Below, in pieces: positions 1 to 10,689 of a stretch of 64,000 bases of DNA. Each line of letters starts with the position of its first letter. Positions within the stretch are counted from its first letter, which is position 1. Origin of the DNA: Pomphorhynchus laevis (lineage: Eukaryota; Acanthocephala; Palaeacanthocephala; Echinorhynchida; Pomphorhynchidae). The notes beneath the pieces are model-generated. The model saw only the letters and a list, made by a program, of their open reading frames with translations, was not told the DNA's origin and did not search any database. Location: positions 1 to 64,000 of the forward strand of contig WNNJ02000894.1 in NCBI GenBank assembly GCA_012934845.2. The letters are read 5' to 3'. The translations under genes were made by a program, and so were the position numbers.

Positions 1-307
1 ATTTTTTATAAAATACGTAGAATCATTGTTCTGATTATTAATTCAAATCTATTTGATTATTATATTAATTTTTTATTAAATGCAAGCAAATTTTATTTAG
101 GAATATTAAATGTTTAATGTACTGACACATGAACTGCCTTTAAATTCATAGAACTTGTTTTAATTTAACTCGTTACTATAATAGTGAGTATTTGCAATTC
201 TTCTAAAGAATATGAAGAACAAATACTATCGTTGTGTTTTAAATACTAAAATTTTTAATAATTTCCTTCTAATGTTCTTGGTAAATTGATATAATTTCAT
301 TTTCTAG
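1..307. other. Intron 5 of gene A, 3' part
   Basis: AT-rich intron ending in the exon 6 acceptor. Its start carries the tail of the second copy of the duplicated intron segment. Nothing else is seen. Confidence 0.6.
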
Positions 308-3300
308 TTTTTCCGGATTGGATACAATCATATTGAAGATAAAATCGAAAACAACGTCTTAATCAAGGTACATACTTGTGCTCATTTTAAAAGGTTTATA
401 AAAATATTCATGAAACTTCACTGTTGAAGATCATAAATATTAAAAAAGTATAATGAAAATCAAGCAAAAATATTACATCACCAATATTTTTGATTTTAAG
501 CGAATTAATGATTGAAGAAAATAAATGATAAAATAAAGGATAACAAAGATATTTTTACCATCGATTTTTTTAGTTCGCTTTATATATTTCTAATATATGA
601 TAATCTACTACAAATCGTATAGTACTATTTATATTAGAAAAGATTAATATTAAATCGATGATATACAGCATGCTTACGTAATATTTATATGTTGACTGTG
701 CAGCAATGTGTAGAATATAACAACATTACATGAAATAGTGTATTAAAATGATATATTTTAATATAAAATATATTACTATATATAACATTTACTAACATCA
801 CATATATTGTTAAATGTCAAATGCAATCGCTAGCAATTTAAATTGATTAAAAATTAAAATGAGCATTAAATATTGACATAAATATTTATTTTCAATTAAT
901 TTTTGATTGCAGTTATTAATATATAAAATTTCAAAAGTAAATGCTTTATTAATTTATGTTTGATTTAGAAAGCTGTCGACGTTATCGAGAAGCGCTATTT
1001 GAATAACCTCGAAATATCAGGATTTTATCAGGTGATTCATGTATTGAGAAACAGAGTAATAGTTGCATTCTGTAATAGGTTGTAAGAACGTGTACCGATC
1101 ATACTGTGGAAACTGTAGCACCGGTAAAATTCAAAAATATAAAAACAATAATTTTTGTAAATTCTAACAATTTTTTAATTTTTAAGTCAAATCCTTCAAA
1201 TAGCCCAATAGAATGATTTAAACTAATTTAAAAGTACCTGTGACTCTGGGATAAAATGAACATAATTAAAATTGTTTAATAATACTTCAGTGAGCAGATT
1301 TTGTTGAACACTAAAATTAGGAGCGCAAAAAGATCCATTTTTTACTTTCTTCTAATGTTTGCAAATTGTGTTGTATATTTCTAGATGTGCTGTCGAAGCA
1401 TATGAAGAGCAAAGCATTTAAGAAATACAAATTTTATAGACTTTTTGCTGTAGTTATTTCAATCTATATTTATAACGCTGATGTGATTAGTATGTACAAT
1501 GGTACACCCGGATTCATTAGAAGGCAGTATACCGCCGTAGTTTTTAACCTATCCGCACATAGATTTGAGCCTAAGTCTCTCAATCTGTTTGTTTACGCTT
1601 TAACGACTAGGCTACCCATAACATTTAACCAAAATGTTAAACAATTTTGTGTCGCATGAAAAAATTACATCCTAGGAAATATGCCGTTTAGAATTAAACT
1701 CTCTTTTTAAAAAATTGCTATTTATTGCTTAATAATTCTATAATCTTCTCCTTATCAATAGCTTTCTGGTTTTAATTTTTAAAACACGTTATACATTAAC
1801 AAACATTTTAAATTCAAATCGATTTTTTAAATTTTAAATTTTTAAAATGTCGTTTTTATTATCTAAAATTATTACTGCCTTAATTTTTCAAAAAATCTGT
1901 TTTGAATTATGAGATTTGTATTGTCAATATTGAAAGTTCAAAATTTTTAAATTATGTTCTAGATGTTCATTCCTATCGTGAAAAATAAAATTTCTAGCAC
2001 ACATCTAGATGGTCCATTAATTGAGAGGGTAATTAATTTGTTCACTTTTCTATTTCTATGATGTAATTTTAATGATCAGTTAATTTAAATGTTTTGATGT
2101 TATTTAGAAGCAAACTACACAACTCAACTTAAATTGGTTACAATTTAACGTTAATTTTTTTATATAATTTTATATAATACCCGTAAAAGTCTAGTACTGA
2201 TCGAATTATCGTAAATCGCTTTGCAATAACATGTTATATTATAAGAATAAATAATTTATAATTTATGAATTATTGTGATTTGCATTAAAATAACGTGCTT
2301 ACAGTAATATCATATAAGCATAATAAATAATGGAATAATATAATATATTATTTTGAGATAATATTTGAATATACATTTTTAAATTTTTATTATATATAAA
2401 TATATAATTCATTATTAATGAATCTATAAATTTAATAAAGCAAAAGTCTTAAAGATTAAAAAGTTTTGTTAGATTTCAATTATGTATTTTGAAAAATTTT
2501 GACTTATACAATATAATGATGTTATTCGGCAAAATCAATTACTAAATGATTAATTTCTAATACATTAAAATTAATGGCATTAATTTATATATTTATAGAT
2601 AAGATATATAAAACAGCGGTAGTTTTACAATAGTATACATTTATTCTTATGTAAACAAAGCATATGCAACTGTTTAGTTCAGATTATCCAAAATAAAACA
2701 ATATTATTTAACTTCTTATAAATATTATAAATATTATAATTTTATTTTGTACAGATGAAGGTCTAATATCAAAAAAAATCTAAATAAATCAACATTAGCT
2801 TATATGTTTATAGATAAAATTTATAAAATAGCGGTAGTTTTATAATAGTAATTATATTAATTAATACAATTTGTTATGTATTAAAACAATTATCGTAATA
2901 AATAATTAATCTATTAATCTGAGCATAATTATTAATATTTATTCTAATTTAGAAAAATTATCTAAAATTATAGCAGGTTTTTTTCAAACATAACTTTATT
3001 TATTTTTATTAATATTTATTTGAAAATGTTAAACTTAAATAAAACCAAACTTTAGAAAAGACACCTCTAATATTCGACATGTCAGTAAACAAGTTGTACT
3101 GAAATATAGATATTCTATTAGTCATGACTAATTGCAATAATTAAACTAAATTGATTTCAATTGATTTTGATTGCTCGAAATATCTATATGTAGTTTGATA
3201 AAATATTTATATTATATTGTTTATTATAATAATTTCATTTATTATTTAATAATATAATGTTAAATTTTTAATTTTTAGCAATTTATTATTTTAATTTAAA

Positions 3301-6300
3301 TTGTGCTTTATTATATTAATCAATTGAATTTATCGTGTGAATAATTTTCTTATTTGAATTTTATTTCTATTTTTGATATCTTCACTGTTTTAGATATACT
3401 GTTATCATTCCAATTTATATATTTCTAAATTTATTTCGCGCTTTAGAGTTAGCAAAATTTAAAACTTTACTTAACGTTTAGATGGTAAATTTTGTAGCGA
3501 CTGTAGCCGAAGTGTATAGTAATCATTTGACGCAGTTTTGGTTACGCGTATGTATAATATAAACACCACCTTTTATTAGTTATTATTATTTTAAAATAAT
3601 ATTATATTTAAAAAATTGTATTTTATATCTTATCATAAAGATTAGATTTATTGCTTATATCCAAACCATTTCGTTCACGTTTAGTTTAAGGACCTCTATT
3701 AACGTGTCATAAAAAGTATCATATGAAAAGTACATATTAAATTACATTTTAAAAGTACATATTTAAATCAATGTTACAAGACAATTTAGGAGATATTTGA
3801 ATTTTATCTTTATTTATTTAAAAATTGTAAAAACCACTTGTTAATATTTGAAATGATAAATTTAGATTTAAAAAGTCAAACATTATTTTAAACGATTGCT
3901 TTTAGAAAATGTAGAATAAACTGACTGTACCATTCTAACATTTCAAAGAAATAACAACCCTCCATATTTAAGTATTCTGAGAATTTACATTATTAAGTCT
4001 GAACCATAACCTAAATTTATGTTTCAGTATATCATAAATATATATTTTTTATATATTTAATTGTTTAAATATATTAAATATTTCATGTTGATGTGTATAT
4101 GGAAATGAATGCCTCGAAAATAATAAATATTGTACAATTAAAATATTCAATAAATATTATATTTTTTAAATTATTATATTAACATTTAATTTTTAATAGA
4201 ATTAAATATTGTCTCGAATTTTACATTATGCACTAATAAATAATAAATTGTTTATTTAATATAATATTTTTAAACATCTTGGTATTGCGTCTTCATAACA
4301 TTATCCAAAAATAAATAAATTATGAAAAATTTATTCTTTAGATATTTAAAATAGACAAACTAATTTTCAATATTTTGTTGAGAATTTTTAAATTTGTTTC
4401 TAAGATAACGTTTAATTCAGGGCGAAATAAAATATATAAAAATAGGTGATACAACATATAATTAAAATGTAGAAGTTTGATAATGTTAAATTATGTTTTA
4501 TTAAAGTAACTGCATTTTTCTAAAATCTAATTTACACTGCAATCGTAATTTGAATTTTAATACTGATTTAGAATGCGTTAAAAAGATTTTCATATGTCGA
4601 ACAGGAAACCAAAGAAGGGGTATATTTTTCTTCATTACATATGGTTATGTAAACGTGATTGTGAATTTTAGGTTGCTAAAAATTTTGTTGATAACTTATT
4701 TCATTTTTTCATTAAATCGAATTATGAAGCACCAGTATTGATTGATCAAGTGCGTCAAGAATCTACCCTCAAAAATCACCAATATGAAATCAACGCAGTA
4801 AGCAAAAACTAATAATTGCTGAACTTAAAACCATTTTTACAATGCAGATTCTCAAAATCCTGTTTGAAGCGTCAGCCGGAACACCTTTAACAAAAGCAAT
4901 ATTTGTGAGTACAATTGCTATCGTCAATTAACAATTGACACAAAAATATTATTTACTAAAAAATACATATTGTATTTGAATTCGTTATTGTTCTAAAATA
5001 GTATACTGATTGGGTATTATTATATATTATTTGTTCTTTTAACTGCCCAGGGATACACAGGTAAACCCATGAATAAATAACTATGCTTTCCCACAAGGAG
5101 GCATAAATATCTTTTAACATTTAAATATAATTAAATATAATATATAATTTTTTTTATTATTTGTCACCAATTTTTATCTAATATCGTTATAATTTCTAAA
5201 TTATAATAACTTAAAATATAAATTTTCAAATAAAAAATCAAATTTTGCAAAATTTTTAATTTACAAAGAAAAAATAAAAAACTTACTCATGTAATTTATA
5301 TGATAACAAACAACTAAATACAGATTACCAGCAGTCTGTCCTAATTGATAAATCATAATTATTTTTTATATCTTTTAATTTAAATATTTAGATAGGATTG
5401 CTCTCAATATTTTTTATTTAGTTAAAATATAATAATATATTTATTAAAAATGTTATTATATTTATTTTTAATAAACTAATAATATTTATTATTTATAAAG
5501 AAAATATATTCAGTTACCATATTTGAGGGTGTTAATTGGTTAACATAATGTGGCATTTCAAGACTCTGAGTCATTATTTTGTTGAATAATATACGGAACT
5601 CAGTACGCAAATTACAATTTGGAAATTGTTATTAAATGTTCAAACAAATTTATAATAAACGGAAATATGCTAACTGGATCTCTCTATATATGAGTAATCT
5701 TCATGCTGGAATATAATCCCGTTGAAGCAAAACACAATTAAAAAAGTAAAATATAATCAAAAAATATATATTTAAAATGAAAAAATTTAAAAATTTAAAT
5801 ATTTGAATATTTAAATATTTAACAATTTTATTTAATCATCAATATGAATTACGGGTTTGTTGATATATAGACTCTGAATATCTACACCTCAGATAACTGA
5901 TTATTAAGCTACACAAATCGATCTCTTTTGTAATACGTCGCAATTTCATTACCGCATTTTCAAACATAAAAATATTGTAATAGTACAATTTTCACTCAGC
6001 GGAATTACTGGAGATAATTAATTGTTGTTATACTTAAATGTTCAAAAACACTAACATGACATGTGTTTGAGAATATTTGCTTATTAAAATGTGTTTTACT
6101 TAACTAACATCAATGAGGTTAATTTAAAAAATCAATTAAATATCAGATCATTTCCAGATCCATTTATATATTTATCATACTTTAATCTAAAGTTCAACTT
6201 TATATACATAAGATATTGATAAAGTATGAATACGTTGTGATACATGAAAAAAATATTAATTGTTTGTTAAGTTAATGACTTGGGCATTAACTTCCTGAAA

Positions 6301-9191
6301 TTTAATTGCTAAAATTTCGAATAAACTATATATTAATTTAAATACTACATATTTAATTTTATATTTTAAGATAAAAAATTAGGCTAAAAAAATATATAAA
6401 ATTTTACGTTATTATTGTTTGACCCAAATAAATTCTAAATTAATATATGTTGGTAATTGAAATATTCACCTTACAATTTAAAACAAATTATATTACAATT
6501 CTTTATATGATCAATAGTAGTTCAGCACTTATTAATATTTGATTAATTATATTAATAACGTTAATAGTAACTATTACTGATATTTTTGTTGATGCATATT
6601 TTTTAATTCCAAGTAGCGAAAATCATTGCAATAGAATTTGTATTAAGAACTGAAACTTTACAATAAATTTTAAAATTCAAAATTTCTATCATTTTGTATA
6701 TCAACTTTTAAAACTTGCACATTTACATGTAACTAATATAATATAATACGTTATATATACATTGTATAGTATATTGTAATATTGAAGCACATGTATTATG
6801 TAATTTAACTTTATACAAATATACAGTTTAATACACTTTTTTATATAATTAGTTATTTTCTTCAATTTGTTAACAGTCAATATATAAATATTACACAAAC
6901 ATGAGCGCATCATCGATTTACTATACTTCTAATATTAATTTTATAAATAGTATCAGTCAAAGTCATAAGTTCTAATAGTTATGGCGAAACTAGTCTCTAA
7001 ACTTAAAATTTAATTGGATGAGTGAATACGATAAAAGTTGTCTCATTGACTTATAAGCATTTAATATATTTGTTGAATTTAAGATTGCCTATTATTTTCA
7101 AAGAGAAGACGATACAGTAAAAAGGAAACCATATGAACAGTCTGTATATTTTTGAGCACTCAAATTCTATAGTTACTAAATGTATTTTTATACAAAACTA
7201 ATTATTTATCGATAATATTACTCTATAATTAAATAATTATATATTTATATCAACAATGAATTGGGATTATATTATATCAATTAAATTAAAGCTTAAAACA
7301 TGATTTTTGTATATTTGATAATATATTTCTTATTGATTATGATTTCAAATTATTTAAATTTTTATCGTTTTATCTGAAACAAATTTTAACTTTAATGCAA
7401 AGTGGTATAATTTATCTTAAACTCATACAAAACCTGATAAAGTGGTCGAAAATAAATGCAATTTTATTATTTAAAGTAATTCAAATAAATGGTAGTCGCA
7501 AATTATTTATTTTATGATATTAATTCATTTAAAATTATCAAGTTTAAGTTATTCAATATTAGCATGCTGCCTCATGAAATATTAAGTTTAATTAAGCAAA
7601 TTTTATTTTTCTCATTTAATTCAAATTTTTGATACTAAAATATCATTAATCACAAATTGAGAATTAATAATAATTCAACAAAGCATTATTAATCATGAAT
7701 CTGGACAGCTGTTTTTTATTATTTATTCAATATATTCGGTAGTTCCACAAAGTATATACAATCATGTTAATTGCTTTTAATAATTGAAAATGAAGTGCCA
7801 AATTTATTAAAATGGCAATATTAAATTTAAATTAACAATTTCTAAAAATGTCAGAAAATAAGTAAACACTGAACAACGAAAGTTTTTATTTAATTTCAAA
7901 TGCTAATTTCTCACACTAAAGTGTTATCAACTGTCGTACAATTTAAATAACGAATTTATTATTTAATTTTAATTAACCATATTTAATTTTAACATTTTTT
8001 ATTGAGATTCAAACTTATATTATGATTATACATAATATCATTTTTTCCCAATAGAAAAATATATAATTATATTTAAATTATAAATTATATGTAACTAAAT
8101 AAAAATCTTGTATTTAAAATATAATGAGATTTTATAATGTAATTTTTAAGAGCATCAGGTTTTCTAAGAACTAATCGTAAATAATGAGCTTAGAATATAA
8201 AATGAAAGCCAAACAGATGTCATGATTTTACAATAATGCATCATGATGATCATATTGTGTGAACTATAAGTTATAAGTGGGAACTGCTGTGTATCTGCTT
8301 TGCGTTTTATCAGTTATTTACTACTTCCGGTATTGGTTACAGATACAGATCTATTGATCGTCATTAATAAAAGTCAATAAAGCTACAAACATTTAAAACT
8401 GTAAATCATGGCAAACCGTATATGTCTGCTTTGCTTTTGTGTTTAAACTACTCAACTGTCTAGATCATAAGAGATTAGAATTGTTTTAATTTCAAAATTT
8501 TATTTATTAGATGTAGAATGATACTACATTTTTAAAAGTTTCTAAATGAATAAAAAACAAATCGGCAAATGTCATTCTTGATTCTATTAGGCATAATTAG
8601 GAATATTAAATATTTGCTATTGCTGCACATTGAAATCCACATGATGCAATTTTGTAAATACATTAATAATTTTGCAATGTATACGATATTGATAGCTCTA
8701 ATATGTCAGGATTGCTTTATACAACTATGTCTATGACCATTACACCGCAAATCACTAAATTATCACCAACGATGACAATTAACGGCTACCGTCAATTTAC
8801 GGATATGCTGCAAATAATTCTCGCTTCATATCTGAGGTTGCGAAATAGTTGGGTAGAAAAGTATTCGACATAGTCCGATTTAATATTAATTTTTTATTAT
8901 TAATAATTACTGGAATTTCAAAATACCACCTAAATTTATAGAATACTATTTGTTGTGATTAATTAGATTTTTCATTTTAGAAAAATCGAACACTTGTGGA
9001 AGTTGTGCGGTAAACCGACGGGCTTAATTGAGATAGAACCCCTTTTCGATAACTATGACAGGCCGTTACATCGCAATTATCAGCTATATACTCCTCGATC
9101 CAGGTCACAATACAGTCAACACCAAGATCTGACGACCTATCCCTACAAACTTCCTAAGATTGGTCCTTATAATTATGTTCCTTCAGCATGA
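308..9191 (+). CDS. Secreted multi-exon protein of unknown family, gene A (exons 6-16; 5' end outside window)
   Basis: This is the 3' part of the array gene. Exons by splice signals and phase: 308-367, 969-1031, 1079-1123 (less certain), 1963-2028, 3482-3547, 4572-4619, 4672-4797, 4848-4904, 5051-5060, 8314-8329, 8981-9191. All joins from exon 6 to exon 13 are phase 0. The 10-nt exon shifts to phase 1, the 16-nt exon to phase 2, and the terminal exon enters with one base to complete the codon, reading to TGA at 9189-9191. By equivalence with gene B the full product would have 349 residues, and this piece covers about residues 95-349. It has no recognisable domain. Most exons encode a single amphipathic stretch ending near a basic or polar residue. 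Exons 1-5 should lie upstream of the window. The exon chain is inferred, not proven by transcripts. Confidence 0.7.
1321..1659 (+). other. 113-codon open frame of unsettled status (unit 1)
   Basis: An open frame runs from just after a TAG to TGA at 1657-1659. A strong acceptor (ttttttactttcttct...ttctag) lies at 1384, and a possible donor (tttgct|gtagtt) at 1450. An exon 1385-1449 would need phase 1 entry, but exons 7 and 8 leave in phase 0, so it does not fit the gene model without an unseen micro-exon of 3n+1 nt. The 3' half (about 1500-1630) is richer in GC and may be a repeat fragment. It could be an alternative exon, a decayed exon, or chance. All four units are identical here: 19158-19496, 36993-37331 and 54408-54746. 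Confidence 0.4.
2108..2149 (+). other. Candidate extra exon, 42 nt (unit 1)
   Basis: Good acceptor (ttttgatgttatttag), phase 0 to 0, encoding KQTTQLNLNWLQFN, but a weak donor (gttaat). The intron from exon 9 would be 79 nt. Frame is kept with or without it. Unit 2 equivalent: 19945-19986. Confidence 0.28.
2150..3393. other. Intron 9 of gene A
   Basis: Very AT-rich. It holds the 44-bp direct repeats and a possible 6-nt micro-exon: atgaag at 2755-2760 after a good acceptor (tattttgtacag) but before a weak donor (gtctaa). No other gene signal. Confidence 0.5.
2592..2850 (+). repeat. Pair of 44-bp imperfect direct repeats (unit 1)
   Basis: Copies at 2592-2635 and 2807-2850 share tttatagataa, then ataaaa, then agcggtagtttta and aatagta. 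The GC-bearing core gcggtagtttta makes chance similarity unlikely even in this AT-rich intron. All units carry the pair. Confidence 0.7.
3394..3447 (+). other. Candidate extra exon, 54 nt (unit 1)
   Basis: Acceptor atcttcactgttttag, donor cgctttaga|gttagc, phase 0 to 0, encoding IYCYHSNLYISKFISRFR. Length and phase match the other exons, and it carries a cysteine. Against it, the intron to exon 10 would be only 34 nt and the donor is weak. It may be an alternative partner of exon 10. The same sequence occurs in all units (21231-21284 in unit 2). Confidence 0.3.
3548..4571. other. Intron 10 of gene A
   Basis: About 1 kb of AT-rich sequence with no open frame, repeat or RNA gene that I can support. 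Confidence 0.6.
5061..8313. other. Intron 14 of gene A, the longest intron
   Basis: About 3.25 kb between the two micro-exons. It is AT-rich. A minus-strand open frame at 6701-6913 is made almost entirely of I, Y, K, L, N and C codons and looks like AT-bias noise. Units 3 and 4 have deletions in or reaching into this intron, and unit 3 also has an interleaved sequence here. Confidence 0.6.
8703..8873 (+). other. 57-codon open frame in a GC-richer block (unit 1)
   Basis: ATG to TAG, 56 residues starting MSGLLYTTMSMTITPQITK and ending SWVEKYST. It lies in the intron between exons 15 and 16, in a block (about 8690-8880) clearly richer in GC than the surrounding intron. No splice sites suit it as an exon of the main gene. 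A fragment of an old mobile element on either strand is the simplest reading. Copies are at 26534-26704, 43948-44118 and 60892-61062. Confidence 0.35.
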
Positions 9192-9337
9192 TATTCTCGC
9201 TGTGTTGGACCAAGCTGTGGTGAAATGGAGCAATATTATGTAGAGGGAAACATTGCTCTTTAAACAAAATAATTGAAATCTCAAAATTAATATTGAAAAA
9301 TGTGAAAAATTGTTACACAATTGTTAAATATTGTATT

Positions 9338-9348
9338 AATAAAATAAA
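9338..9348 (+). terminator. Poly(A) signals of gene A
   Basis: Two overlapping AATAAA hexamers about 150 nt after the stop codon, followed by the T- and G-containing run ctgttttgagt. This is the expected 3' end of the gene A transcript. Confidence 0.7.
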
Positions 9349-10640
9349 ACTGTTTTGAGTATATTGAGCATTTAAATATGCAAATTTAAAATCAAAATGT
9401 CATCGTTGAAATTGACAATTTATAATTAATCATGGTGATTTTTTAACAATTCAGAATTCCTATGTAAGATATGAATAATTTTATATTTATCAGTAATATT
9501 GCACGATTTGCGATCTTCTAGTCATTAAACATAGAGATAATTATAGATAAAAAATTAAAATTAAAATATTTATCGCTTGTAAAATTGAAATATTTTTTCT
9601 ATTTTTTAATTAACTTTCTTTAAAAGGCTGATCAAATTTTATTAAGCATAATTTCAAAATATCTTTTTTGTAAGCATCCTACTAGCAATTTCAAAATATT
9701 ATTACATTTTAATCAATGCTTTGCGCCATTCTATTGAGTAACTATGAACCTAAGCAAAGCAAGCAATGAGATTCGAATATTTCATAGTTCCAACTTCAGC
9801 TAGGTGGTGTGAACTTCATTACATCATTTTTTAAATTTTTTGTTTGTTTCTGTTGACTTGTGAGCGGCCTGTCTGCTTAAGCCATATAAAAAATTAATAA
9901 ATCTGTCTATAAAGAAAAAATTCACTGCTTTTATTTTTACAACTTAACTGCTATTTAATTAATTATTAAATCTTCTAATTAATTTTTCTAAATTTGATAG
10001 AAACAATTTAACAGTTAAAATTATTTAATAGGAATGTTTGTATGATATTTAAAAGGAATTCCACGTAACGACATACGTTAAATTGTGAATATCATCAAGC
10101 CGTTGAACATTGAATTTTCTAAAATAATAATTTTTCCAAAAATTTAATTTACACATTTCTTCTATATTTTTATTTTATTACATAATTATAATTTTTTAAA
10201 ATAATAATTTGGCAGATATTCGATTTTTGTTTAATGCGTTTCTATACTACATCAAACTCCCATCTTGGTCATGTTCATATTTTGCAGTTTGCTAAAAAAA
10301 TTTCTTATTTCATATAGAAATTATAAAAAGTAGTGTTTACGAATTTAAAAAATACATGCTCATTCTGTAAAGCGTTGTATTTCCCAAATCGTAAACAATT
10401 AGACGATTTATGATATAGTAATATATAAAAATACACTAACTATAAGTAAATTATTCATTTAGTACTTAAACTTTAACTACTAAGTAACTATCAATTTGTT
10501 AGAAATTTTATTAATAAAATTTTACTTATTTTTTATATTATATTTTATAAAAATTTTATAGCTATATTCAATGATAGAAAACTAGTGTTTGCTAGATATG
10601 TCAATAACCTCTGCTAATCGCGGTTTGAGTTATTAATTAA
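9349..10640. other. Spacer between gene A and the LINE fossil
   Basis: About 1.3 kb of AT-rich intergenic sequence with a GC-richer island at about 9720-9880. No open frame or RNA gene seen. Equivalents follow genes B, C and D. Confidence 0.55.
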
Positions 10641-10641
10641 G

Positions 10642-10670
10642 TTTCTTTGTACATAAATAGTACAAAGAAA
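10642..10670. repeat. Inverted repeat at the LINE 3' side
   Basis: tttctttgtac, loop ataaata, gtacaaagaaa: perfect 11-bp arms. It lies just beyond the 3' end of the LINE coding remains. It is kept in units 3 and 4 (about 45891 and 62831) but the left arm is altered in unit 2 (28481: tttctttgtaaaacaaatag). Confidence 0.65.
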
Positions 10671-10689
10671 ATTTGGGAATGTAAGAAGT

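Noticed and set aside
1385-1449. 65-nt exon between exons 8 and 9 in the main transcript
   Set aside because: Good acceptor, but it demands phase 1 entry and would break the frame. Reported as an unsettled open frame instead of a gene exon.
4550-4741. 63-codon plus-strand open frame over exons 11 and 12
   Set aside because: It reads the two exons and the 52-nt intron between them in different frames from the gene model. Splice sites at 4620 and 4671 explain the region better.
6701-6913. 70-codon minus-strand open frame, repeated in each unit
   Set aside because: Composed almost wholly of I, Y, K, L, N, T and C codons as expected from AT-rich noise. It has no start context, domain or splice link, and lies inside the longest intron.
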